Below, in pieces: positions 32,049 through 40,055 of a stretch of 64,000 bases of DNA. The stretch is taken from contig JAYONB010000002.1 of the NCBI GenBank assembly GCA_038121105.1, positions 124,001 through 188,000 of the forward strand. Reading direction: 5' to 3'. The notes under the pieces were generated by a model. That model was given only the letters and a program-made list of their open reading frames with translations. It was not told the DNA's origin and did not search any database. Both the position numbers and the translations under genes were made by a program. Source of the DNA: CALJDF01 sp038121105. GTDB lineage: Bacteria; Pseudomonadota; Alphaproteobacteria; SHVP01. The stretch's first letter is position 1; each line of letters opens with the position of its first letter.

Positions 32049-33473
32049 ATGGCCACAAATATCGTTGGCAAAGTCACCCAGGTCCTGGGCGCCGTCGTGG
32101 ACGTTAAATTCGATGGCCATCTTCCGGCGATCTTGAACGCGTTGGAGACGGAAAACCAAGGCAACCGCTTGATCCTGGAGGTCGCGCAGCATCTTGGTGA
32201 GAATACCGTCCGCACTCTTGCGATGGACACCACCGAAGGCATGGTCCGTGGCCAAGATGTTAAGGATACTGGCAGCGCAATCACCGTGCCGGTCGGTCCG
32301 GAAACGCTTGGTCGTATGCTCAACGTGACCGGCGATCCGATCGACGAACGCGGTCCGGTCAACACCAAACAGCGCGCGCCCATTCACGCGCAGGCGCCCG
32401 CTTTCGTTGATCAGTCGACTGAATCCGAAATCCTGATGACCGGTATTAAGGTCATCGACTTGCTCGCCCCTTACGCCAAGGGCGGTAAGGTCGGCCTGTT
32501 CGGTGGCGCCGGTGTCGGCAAGACCGTGCTGATTCAGGAACTGATCAACAACGTCGCCAAAGGCCACGGCGGTTATTCGGTCTTCGCCGGCGTGGGCGAG
32601 CGGACCCGCGAAGGTAACGATCTGTATCACGAGATGATCGACTCCGGGATTATCGACCTCGAAGGCGACAACTCGAAAGTGGCGTTGGTCTACGGCCAGA
32701 TGAACGAACCGCCGGGCGCCCGCGCCCGTGTCGGCCTGTCCGGCCTCACGCTCGCCGAATACTTCCGCGATCAAGAGGGCCAAGACGTGCTCTTGTTCGT
32801 CGACAACATCTTCCGCTTCACCCAGGCCGGTTCCGAAATGTCCGCGCTGCTGGGCCGCATTCCTTCGGCGGTGGGCTATCAGCCGACGCTGGGCACCGAC
32901 ATGGGCGCCTTGCAGGAGCGCATTACCTCCACCAACAAAGGCTCGATCACGTCGATCCAGGCGATTTACGTCCCGGCCGATGACTTGACCGACCCCGCGC
33001 CGGCCACGTCGTTCGCTCACTTGGACGCCACCACCACGCTGTCGCGTCAGATCGCGGAACTCGGCATCTATCCTGCGGTGGATCCGCTCGATTCGACCTC
33101 GCGCATGTTGGATGCCCGCATCCTGGGTGAGGAACACTATTCGGTCGCGCGTGAAGTGCAGCGCATCCTGCAAACCTACAAGTCGCTGCAGGACATCATC
33201 GCCATTCTCGGCATGGACGAGCTTTCCGAAGAAGACAAACTCACGGTCGCCCGGGCGCGCAAAATCCAGCGCTTCCTGTCGCAGCCCTTCCATGTTGCGG
33301 AAATCTTCACCGGCTCGCCCGGCGTGCTCGTGCCACTCGAAGAGACCATTCGCGGCTTTAAGGAAATCTGCGAAGGCCGGCACGACGATCTGCCCGAACA
33401 GTCCTTCATGCTGGTCGGCACGATCGACGACGCGGTCGAAAAAGGAAAGCGTCTCGCGCAAGAGGCGGCATAG
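32049..33473 (+). CDS. atpD: ATP synthase F1 beta subunit
   Basis: Catalytic subunit of F1, 474 residues. P-loop GGAGVGKTVLIQEL, catalytic GERTREGNDLYHEM, Walker B-type LLFVDNIFRFTQAGSE and the DELSEEDKLTV loop near the C-terminus are all present. The upstream ACGGAGAATACTG gives a fair ribosome binding site. It lies 23 bases after atpG. Confidence 0.98.
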   Translation: MATNIVGKVTQVLGAVVDVKFDGHLPAILNALETENQGNRLILEVAQHLGENTVRTLAMDTTEGMVRGQDVKDTGSAITVPVGPETLGRMLNVTGDPIDERGPVNTKQRAPIHAQAPAFVDQSTESEILMTGIKVIDLLAPYAKGGKVGLFGGAGVGKTVLIQELINNVAKGHGGYSVFAGVGERTREGNDLYHEMIDSGIIDLEGDNSKVALVYGQMNEPPGARARVGLSGLTLAEYFRDQEGQDVLLFVDNIFRFTQAGSEMSALLGRIPSAVGYQPTLGTDMGALQERITSTNKGSITSIQAIYVPADDLTDPAPATSFAHLDATTTLSRQIAELGIYPAVDPLDSTSRMLDARILGEEHYSVAREVQRILQTYKSLQDIIAILGMDELSEEDKLTVARARKIQRFLSQPFHVAEIFTGSPGVLVPLEETIRGFKEICEGRHDDLPEQSFMLVGTIDDAVEKGKRLAQEAA

Positions 33474-33482
33474 GCACTCTTC

Positions 33483-33881
33483 ATGGCCGAAAAGATTGCA
33501 TTCGAACTGGTCTCACCCGACCGTCTCTTGGTTTCCGAGGATGTCGATATGGTCGTCGTCCCCGGGGGTGAGGGCGATTTCGGGGTGCTCGTCGGTCATC
33601 AGCCGATGATCTCGACCGTCCGTCCGGGCATTCTCGAAGTGCAGAATGCCGGTGCCGAGGATCGTCGTATTTTCGTCAACGGCGGGTTTGCCGAGATCAC
33701 CGGTGATCGCTGCGCGGTCATGACCGAAGAAGCCGTGCCGGTCGAGGAACTTGATCGTGCGGACCTAGAGCAACGCATTAAAGACGCCGAAGAAGACCTT
33801 AAAGAAGCGCGAACTGATCTTGAGCGCCATCTCATCGACCTCAAGTTGTCGACCCTTCGAGAGATGCTGCAAGTCGTCTAA
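33483..33881 (+). CDS. atpC: ATP synthase F1 epsilon subunit
   Basis: Rotor and regulatory subunit, 132 residues. The N-terminal beta-sandwich contains FELVSPDRLLVSEDVDMVVVPGGEGDFGVLVGH and the C-terminal part forms the helical hairpin (EDLKEARTDLERHLIDLK). It lies nine bases after atpD and ends the F1 operon proper. A ferritin-like gene follows within 40 bases. Confidence 0.95.
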   Translation: MAEKIAFELVSPDRLLVSEDVDMVVVPGGEGDFGVLVGHQPMISTVRPGILEVQNAGAEDRRIFVNGGFAEITGDRCAVMTEEAVPVEELDRADLEQRIKDAEEDLKEARTDLERHLIDLKLSTLREMLQVV

Positions 33882-33919
33882 TCGACTGCTGACCGCGGCG
33901 AAAAGTGCCGCTAATATCG

Positions 33920-34771
33920 ATGACCACTGTGCCAGGCAAGGGACCCACGGGCATCGGCATGAAGTGGAGACTTGAAGATATCAATTGGGACCGGTTCGAC
34001 CCGACAAAGGTCGACCCCATGGTTCTCTCTGTCGTGCGCGCGGCGAGCATGGTCGAATACCGCAGCGCTGATTACGTCACCTATTTGTGCAACATCTTTC
34101 CCGACGACGAGGTCTTCCAAGAGGCGGCCCGGGTTTGGGGCGAAGAAGAAATCCAGCACGGACGTGCCCTCGGCCGTTGGGCCAAGATGGCCGATCCGTC
34201 GTTCGATTTCGACGGCGCCTTCGCCGACTTCCGCGCCAACTACGACCTTGCGCTGGATGCCGAGGAATCGATTCGCGGCACGCGATCGGCCGAATTGCTG
34301 GCCCGCTGCATGGTCGAAATCGGCACCAGTTCGTTCTACAGCTCGATTCATGACGCCGTCGAAGAACCGGTTCTCAAGCAAATCTGCACGCTGATCGCGC
34401 GCGACGAATTCAGCCACTACGGGCTGTTCCGCCGCCATATGGAACGCTATCTCGCGGACGAGAAGCTTAGTACCTGGTCCCGCATTCGCATCATGATCGG
34501 TCGCACCCTCGAAACCAGTGACGACGAATTGGCCTACGCCTACCATGCCGCTAACCGGCTGCCCGGGCCCTATAACAGGCGCGTCGCAAGCGATGCTTAC
34601 GCCACCCGCGCCCTTTCCCTCTATCGCCTGGTGCATATCAAAAAAGGCGTGATCTTGGCCTCCAAAGCTCTCGGACTCAGCCGCGAAGGTTGGTGGCAAG
34701 ATGCCATCGCCAAAACGATCTACCGCATCATGCGGTGGCGGTCCCGCAAGGTCACCCAGATCGCGGCCTAG
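33920..34771 (+). CDS. Ferritin-like di-iron domain protein
   Basis: A 283-residue protein with a complete four-helix di-iron ligand set: Glu46 (SMVEYRS), Glu77-X2-His80 (EEEIQHG), Glu133 (CMVEIGTS) and Glu163-X2-His166 (RDEFSHYG). This E...EXXH...E...EXXH pattern occurs in ferritin-like oxidases, acyl-ACP desaturases and rubrerythrin relatives. There is no signal peptide, and the C-terminus is basic (IMRWRSRKVTQIAA). The reaction is unknown; a desaturase or hydroxylase is possible. ATG 33920 is preferred, with GTG 33905 also open. It follows atpC by 38 bases on the same strand, so read-through from the ATP synthase operon is likely. Confidence 0.65.
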   Translation: MTTVPGKGPTGIGMKWRLEDINWDRFDPTKVDPMVLSVVRAASMVEYRSADYVTYLCNIFPDDEVFQEAARVWGEEEIQHGRALGRWAKMADPSFDFDGAFADFRANYDLALDAEESIRGTRSAELLARCMVEIGTSSFYSSIHDAVEEPVLKQICTLIARDEFSHYGLFRRHMERYLADEKLSTWSRIRIMIGRTLETSDDELAYAYHAANRLPGPYNRRVASDAYATRALSLYRLVHIKKGVILASKALGLSREGWWQDAIAKTIYRIMRWRSRKVTQIAA

Positions 34772-34792
34772 CCCCGCCGCCCGACAACGTCG

Positions 34793-35734
34793 TCACGAAC
34801 CTGGGCCGGCTTCCTGGCTTGCTTCGGAACGCCGTTTAGCAAAACGCTCGACGAGCCGACCGTCGATTGTCGCCAGCGCGGCAAAGATCAACGCCATGCC
34901 GGCAAACGTGGTCCAGCCCGGGCTTTCGCTCAGGATCAGAATTCCCAAAAGCAGCGCGGTCACCGGGTTGATCAAGGTGACCAGCATCAGGTTGGTCGCC
35001 CCGGTTCGCCGCAGCAAATAGAAATACAGCGGGTAGGCAAAAGCCGTGCACAAGGTGCCGATCGCAAGCAAGGCACCCCATGTGGCCACCGAGGGGGCGG
35101 CGTTCCAGGGTGCCTCGAAGATCAACGCGATCGGCAATAGCGCCAACGCCGCAGTGCCGACTTGGCCGAACGAGGTGACCATCGGCGAAAAATCCACCAG
35201 GTGGCGCCGCGCATAGATGGCGGCGGTGGCATAGAACAGGGCCGCCAGCAGCACCAGCGATTGGCTGCCTGCATTGTCGCCCAGCGTCAGCAACGCCTCG
35301 GGGCCGATCAACACAACCACGCCGACGAAGCCCAGCGCGACGCCGACCAGCCGGTTCGCTGAAAGAGTTTCCTGTCGCACCACAAACACCGCCAGAACCA
35401 CGGAAAAGATCGGTGTCGTGGCGTTCAAGATCGACGCCAATCCCCCTTCGATGGCCACTTGGGCCCAGGCAATCAAGGTAAAGGGAATGGCGTTGTTGAG
35501 GATGCCCATCAGTCCCAGTACCCGCCATGAGCGCCAGTCGCGCGGCAACCGCTCGCCGGCAAAGCGGATCATCAGCCACAAGGCCGGTGCGGCGATCGCC
35601 ACCCGGCCAAAGGCGACGGTGATCGGCCCGAGCGATTCCAGGGCGACTTCGAAGAAAAAGAACGAGCTCCCCCACACCGAACCCAGCAAGACGATGCCGG
35701 CCCAGCTGGGACCGTCCATGCGGTCGTTGTTCAT
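34793..35734 (-). CDS. EamA-family (DMT superfamily) transporter
   Basis: A 313-residue membrane protein with ten predicted helices arranged as two EamA repeats. The first begins GIVLLGSVWGSSFFFFEVALESLGP and includes NAIPFTLIAWAQVAIEGGLASILNATTP cut by a loop. The second ends ATNLMLVTLINPVTALLLGILILSE. Such proteins are usually metabolite or amino-acid exporters, and the substrate cannot be assigned. It is convergent with the ferritin-like gene and lies downstream of rppH on the same strand. Confidence 0.85.
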   Translation of the reverse strand: MNNDRMDGPSWAGIVLLGSVWGSSFFFFEVALESLGPITVAFGRVAIAAPALWLMIRFAGERLPRDWRSWRVLGLMGILNNAIPFTLIAWAQVAIEGGLASILNATTPIFSVVLAVFVVRQETLSANRLVGVALGFVGVVVLIGPEALLTLGDNAGSQSLVLLAALFYATAAIYARRHLVDFSPMVTSFGQVGTAALALLPIALIFEAPWNAAPSVATWGALLAIGTLCTAFAYPLYFYLLRRTGATNLMLVTLINPVTALLLGILILSESPGWTTFAGMALIFAALATIDGRLVERFAKRRSEASQEAGPGS

Positions 35735-35803
35735 GGCGAAGGAAGAAAATTGCGCAACATGGCGACAGCCTAGGGAGCAGTCCCGGTTCTTGCCAGCCGA
35801 ATC

Positions 35804-36283
35804 TTACGCCGCGGCCAAATGCCCGAAAGCCTCGACAAGGTCGGCGTAGACGTGTCGTTTGAAGGGGACGGCTAGATCAACAAGGTCGCCCATCGGGGCC
35901 CAGCGCCAGGCATTGAACTCCGGCTCCGCGGTGTCGATGTCGATGTCGGCATCGTCGCCGAGGAAGCGCATCGCGAACCACTTCTGGGTCTGGCCCCGAT
36001 AACGGCCTTTCCACAAACGCCCCACCAAATGCTCAGGCAGGTCGTAGGGAATCCACTCCGGGTGTTCGGCGATGATCTCGGCGTTGTTGGTGCCGATCTC
36101 CTCAAGAAGCTCGCGCATCGCCGCTTCGGCGGGCTCTTCGCCCTTGTCGATCCCGCCCTGCGGCATCTGCCAGGCCTCGGCGATAGCGTCGATCCGCTGC
36201 GCGACGAACACCTCGTTGACGGCGTTCAGCAGCATGATCCCGACGCAAGGGCGGTATCCCAGGCTTTCGACATCGACCGTCAT
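35804..36283 (-). CDS. rppH: RppH, RNA pyrophosphohydrolase (Nudix)
   Basis: Removes pyrophosphate from 5' ends of mRNA and so starts decay; related proteins hydrolyse diadenosine polyphosphates. It has 159 residues from ATG 36283. The N-terminus is YRPCVGIMLLN and the Nudix box GGIDKGEEPAEAAMRELLEEIG is at about 43-64 with all consensus residues. The WFAMRFLGDD segment is also typical. The start overlaps the stop of the polysaccharide-deacetylase-like gene by four bases (ATGA), so it is the last member of the long minus-strand chain. Confidence 0.93.
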   Translation of the reverse strand: MTVDVESLGYRPCVGIMLLNAVNEVFVAQRIDAIAEAWQMPQGGIDKGEEPAEAAMRELLEEIGTNNAEIIAEHPEWIPYDLPEHLVGRLWKGRYRGQTQKWFAMRFLGDDADIDIDTAEPEFNAWRWAPMGDLVDLAVPFKRHVYADLVEAFGHLAAA

Positions 36284-37539
36284 GGGTGGGGCGCATCTCC
36301 CACCAGGGCGGAGACCGGCGCCAGGTCGATACCTTTCTCCTCCAACGTCGCCGCCCATTGGGCAAGCCGTTCCAGCGTCACGGGGTAGGGTCGGGCGATC
36401 CCCAACGCTTGGCCGTGCTGACGCGCGATATTTTCCAGGTCGATCAGCTTGGCGTCGATCTCGACCCGCGACGCCACCTGGTCGATTTCCCGGTTGTTCA
36501 GCGCATGGGGCAGGCCCAGATCGTCGGCGATACGGCCGGCCACGCTGGTGCCCGAAGTGCGCGCATCGACGAACAACAGTCCACGATCGCGGATCGATTG
36601 CAGCACGGGCTGCAAACTGTCGAGCGACGAGGTAAAGCGATCCCCCATGCGATTGTAGACGCCGACATAACCGGTAAATCGGCTCAACAAAAACTCCAAC
36701 CGTCCGAGGTTTTCGTCCGGACCGGCCGAGGTGAGTAAGGTGTGCGGGCCGGGGTCGCTGGTCGGAAAATCGAAGGGCTCCATCGGCACTTGCAGCAACA
36801 CTTCGTGGCCCGCCGCGCGGCTCAGGTCGATCCACTGATCCAGTCGGCGCGCATAGGGGGTAAACCCGAGCGACACGGCACCGGGCAGTTGTTGGATCGC
36901 GGTATTGGTCTGTTCTTGGCTCAGCCCCAAATCTTGCAACAAGATAGCGATTCGCGGCCGATCGCGTTCGGTCGGGAAGGGCCGGGCGTAAACCCGCCAG
37001 GGTTCGCGACCGTCCTCCGCGATCGCCGGTAGTGGGCCGAAGCGGCCTTCGACCAATACTGCCGGTTCCGGCGCGGGCGCGAGCACCAGTTTGCGCGGCA
37101 ATGCGGGCAGGGCCGCACTCGGCACTGCGGTCCGCGGTGCGGCGGGGGCGGCAGGCGGTGGCGGTGGTGCGGCCGCAGCGGTTTCGGTCTTGGGGGTGTC
37201 TTCGGCGGTGTCGCGGTGCGCTGCCGGCGTGTCGTCGTCGCCTTCCTGTACGGCATGCGGCGTGTCGGCCTCCGAGACTTCGGTATCGTCCTCGATCGGC
37301 GGCGGTTCCGGTGTCGCGGCGGGCGGGTTCAGCGCCACTTCGGCCACCGTGTCCTGGGCCGTTTCGGTTTCCGGCGGCGGCGCGACGTAGGTCAGTTGGA
37401 GGAACGCACCGACGGCAATCAATGCGCCGACAAGGCCGTACGCGACGACCGCCGGCGCGGTCCGCCAAACGGGCGTTTCTGGGGCCTCCTCTTCCGCGAG
37501 ACGGCGGCTGGCTCTTAGCGACCTCGGTCTACGCGCCAT
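36280..37539 (-). CDS. Divergent polysaccharide deacetylase family protein (YibQ-like)
   Basis: A 419-residue protein with an arginine-rich cytoplasmic start and one membrane helix (residues about 28-48). A long Pro/Ala/Glu-rich low-complexity linker (about 50-145) leads to a C-terminal domain with RIAILLQDLGLSQEQT, LGFTPYARRLDQW, EVLLQVPMEPFDFP and VDARTSGTSVAGRIADDLG. This matches the divergent polysaccharide deacetylase (YibQ) family, whose activity is not established. The domain is probably periplasmic. The position between ctpA and rppH is common in alphaproteobacteria. Confidence 0.85.
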   Translation of the reverse strand: MARRPRSLRASRRLAEEEAPETPVWRTAPAVVAYGLVGALIAVGAFLQLTYVAPPPETETAQDTVAEVALNPPAATPEPPPIEDDTEVSEADTPHAVQEGDDDTPAAHRDTAEDTPKTETAAAAPPPPPAAPAAPRTAVPSAALPALPRKLVLAPAPEPAVLVEGRFGPLPAIAEDGREPWRVYARPFPTERDRPRIAILLQDLGLSQEQTNTAIQQLPGAVSLGFTPYARRLDQWIDLSRAAGHEVLLQVPMEPFDFPTSDPGPHTLLTSAGPDENLGRLEFLLSRFTGYVGVYNRMGDRFTSSLDSLQPVLQSIRDRGLLFVDARTSGTSVAGRIADDLGLPHALNNREIDQVASRVEIDAKLIDLENIARQHGQALGIARPYPVTLERLAQWAATLEEKGIDLAPVSALVGDAPHP

Positions 37540-37587
37540 GGCTCACGGAGGGTGTGTTGTGCCGACATGGGCGCGCGGTGATCGGCT

Positions 37588-38862
37588 TTAGTTGACGGAC
37601 TTTTTGGCAAATAGCTGCAGTCCGCGCAGAAGATCCAGTGCGCGCGCCAATTGGAAATCGAACGGACGGTCGTCAGCGTCTGCCGCCTCGCCGCCGGCTT
37701 CGTCTTCACCGTCGACTTCGATGTGATTGCGCAAGTTGGCCTCGCTGCGGCGCAAATCCGGACGGCGGGCTTGAAGCGATTCCAAGCGGGCTTGCTCGAC
37801 CACGATGTCGGGCGAAATGCCTTTCGCCTGGATCGACCGGCCCGACGGCGTGTAGTAGAGCGACGTCGTCAAGCGGACCGCACCGTGCCCGGCGATGGGG
37901 ATGATGGTCTGGACCGAACCCTTGCCGAAGGACTGCGTACCCAGCACCACAGCGCGCCCATGATCTTGCAACGCGCCGGCGACGATTTCCGAGGCTGATG
38001 CCGAGCCCCCGTTGATCAGCACGACCAAAGGCAGGCCGTCGATCAAATCGCCCGCTTTCGCGTTGAACCGCTGCGCTTCGCCGGCCTGTCGGCCGCGCGT
38101 CGAGACGATCTCGCCTTGCTCCAAAAAGGCGTCGGAGACCTTGACCGCTTGGTCGAGCAGGCCGCCCGGATTGCCACGCAGATCGAGGACGGCACCGGCA
38201 AGCGTGTCGCCAAGTTCTTCTTTGATTTCGCGGATTTCTTTCGCCAGTCCGCTCGCGGTTTGTTCGCTAAAGGTCGTGACGCGCAGATAGGCGATGTCGC
38301 CCTCGGTCCGAGCGCGCACCGATGCGATCCGGATGACCTCGCGGGTCAGCGTTACATCGAACGGCGCGTCGACACCGGGCCGCACGACGGTCAAACGAAT
38401 GTCGGTGTTCACCGGCCCGCGCATTTTCTCCACGGCTTGAGACAAGGTCAGTCCTTGAATCTGCTCGCCGCCGATATGGGTGATCAGATCGTTGGTTAGG
38501 ATGCCCGCGCGTTCGGCCGGCGTCCCGTCGATCGGCGAAATCACTTTGACGAAGCCGTTTTCCATCGTGACTTCGATCCCCAAACCACCGAACTCGCCGC
38601 GGGTCTGGACCTGCATCTCGCGGAAGTTTTTGGCGTTGAGGAACCCGGAATGTGGATCGAGGGCCTGCAACATACCGTTGACGGCCGCTTCGATCAGTTT
38701 CTCGTCGTCGACCTCGTCGACATAATCGGCACGCACACGGTTGAACACCTCGCCAAAGAGGTCGAGCTGACGGTAGGTCTCCGAACTCGACTGCGCATCG
38801 GCATTCGGGGCCGATACCGCAAGAAAGAACGAGATGCCGAGAACGGCAAGAACGTTACGCAT
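37588..38862 (-). CDS. ctpA: Carboxyl-terminal processing protease (S41, CtpA)
   Basis: Periplasmic serine protease of the tail-specific family. Order: signal peptide (MRNVLAVLGISFFLAVSAPNADA), N-terminal helices, a PDZ domain (FGGLGIEVTMENGFVKVISP) and the S41 catalytic domain. That domain has the Ser in GGSASASEIVAGALQDHG and the Lys in LGTQSFGKGSVQTI, the normal Ser-Lys dyad. Length is 424 residues. The start shares one base with the envC stop. Clustering with envC suggests a role in controlling cell-wall hydrolases. Confidence 0.94.
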   Translation of the reverse strand: MRNVLAVLGISFFLAVSAPNADAQSSSETYRQLDLFGEVFNRVRADYVDEVDDEKLIEAAVNGMLQALDPHSGFLNAKNFREMQVQTRGEFGGLGIEVTMENGFVKVISPIDGTPAERAGILTNDLITHIGGEQIQGLTLSQAVEKMRGPVNTDIRLTVVRPGVDAPFDVTLTREVIRIASVRARTEGDIAYLRVTTFSEQTASGLAKEIREIKEELGDTLAGAVLDLRGNPGGLLDQAVKVSDAFLEQGEIVSTRGRQAGEAQRFNAKAGDLIDGLPLVVLINGGSASASEIVAGALQDHGRAVVLGTQSFGKGSVQTIIPIAGHGAVRLTTSLYYTPSGRSIQAKGISPDIVVEQARLESLQARRPDLRRSEANLRNHIEVDGEDEAGGEAADADDRPFDFQLARALDLLRGLQLFAKKSVN

Positions 38863-40055
38863 TATCCGCTTACCTTTGTTTCTGTGGCTGCCAACCAGGG
38901 CAGGGGGTTCTTGGGTTCGCCGTTCTGGCGCAGCTCGAAATACAACTCGGGCTTTCCCTGGCTATCCTGCTGGCCCATTTTGCCCACCGGTTCACCGGCG
39001 AGCAGCCATTGGCCAACAACCCCATCGATGCTGTCAAATCCTGCAAGCAACGTATGATATCCCTCGCCGTGCGCGATGATCAATAGTTGGCCATAGCGCC
39101 GAAACGCGCCCGCGAACACGATTCTGCCATCATAGGGTGCCACAATCTGAGCCCCCGGGCGGGTCGCCACCGATATCCCTTGTGCGCGTAGGCCTAGGTC
39201 GCTGCGTTCACCAAAACGTGTCACGACAGGGCCGCGCGCGGGCAGGGCCAAGGTGCCGCGCGCCGTCGAAAACGGCTTTGTCTCGATCGGCGGGCGCAAG
39301 GCCAAACGGGTCGGTGTCGCGCGTGGCCGCTGCTCGATCCGATCGATGAGGTTGGTCAGGTCCCGCGCGCTTGCCGACAATGCGGCGATCTGACGCCGTT
39401 CTTCCTCGCTCTCGGCCAAGGTACGCGAGCGCAACGACGATTTGCGCGCAATGAGCCGGTCGAGCGCAATCTGTTCGCGCTTCAAGCGCGCGACCGCGTT
39501 GTCCAGGCGGGCCCGGCGGCGCACGATTTCGCCGCGGATCTGGCGTAGTGCCAACAACTCGGACCGAAAGCTGTCGGCCTGGGCCGAAAGCTCCGGCACG
39601 ATCGCCGACAGCAAGACCGAGGTCCGTACCGCATCGGTCACGTTGTCGGGGCTTGTCAGCAAGGCCGCCGGCGGCAGCCGCCCGATCCGTTGCAAGGCGC
39701 CTAGCGTTTTGTCGATCGCGGCACGTCGATCGTTGAGACGGGCGAGCACGGCGCGTTCCTCGACTTGAAAAGAGCCCAAGCGCGACTCGAGTTCGGTGAC
39801 GGTTTCTTCCTGGCTTTGCGCGCGCCGCGCGCTTTCCACCAAGGTGCGTTGCAATTCGCGCAATTCGGTTTCGATGCGCGCCGCTTCGCGGTCGAGTTCT
39901 TCGCTGCGGTTTTTGCCCGCCTCGATGGCGCGCTCTACTTCGCGCAGTTGGTTCGCAGGCGGCTCGTCTCGGGTCTGCGCCTCGGCGGCGCCGACCCACA
40001 GGCCGCACGCGGCCGCCGCCATGAGCAAGGTGCGTCGGATGCTAGGCGTCCACAC
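38862..40055 (-). CDS. envC: EnvC-like murein hydrolase activator (degenerate LytM/M23)
   Basis: A 397-residue exported protein: signal peptide to about residue 26 (ending GAAEA), long coiled coils (about 35-110 and 170-240), then a LytM/M23 domain. The zinc ligands of active M23 peptidases appear lost: the HXXXD region reads RSDLGLRAQGIS, the second histidine of the HGXGY...H motif is absent (AHGEGYHTLLAGF), and HLHFE is replaced by ELYFE. This is the pattern of EnvC/NlpD activators, which switch on amidases and do not cut peptidoglycan themselves. Its start overlaps the gpmI stop by 14 bases. Confidence 0.85.
   Translation of the reverse strand: MWTPSIRRTLLMAAAACGLWVGAAEAQTRDEPPANQLREVERAIEAGKNRSEELDREAARIETELRELQRTLVESARRAQSQEETVTELESRLGSFQVEERAVLARLNDRRAAIDKTLGALQRIGRLPPAALLTSPDNVTDAVRTSVLLSAIVPELSAQADSFRSELLALRQIRGEIVRRRARLDNAVARLKREQIALDRLIARKSSLRSRTLAESEEERRQIAALSASARDLTNLIDRIEQRPRATPTRLALRPPIETKPFSTARGTLALPARGPVVTRFGERSDLGLRAQGISVATRPGAQIVAPYDGRIVFAGAFRRYGQLLIIAHGEGYHTLLAGFDSIDGVVGQWLLAGEPVGKMGQQDSQGKPELYFELRQNGEPKNPLPWLAATETKVSG

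Noticed and set aside
32022..33461. 479-codon minus-strand ORF opposite atpD
   Set aside because: It is the antisense shadow of a certain gene, with low-complexity Arg/Gly/Val-rich text and no family resemblance.
35804..37468. 554-codon ORF spanning rppH and the upstream gene in one frame
   Set aside because: Only its last 159 codons are RppH. The rest is the wrong frame of the YibQ-like gene, so no fusion is present.
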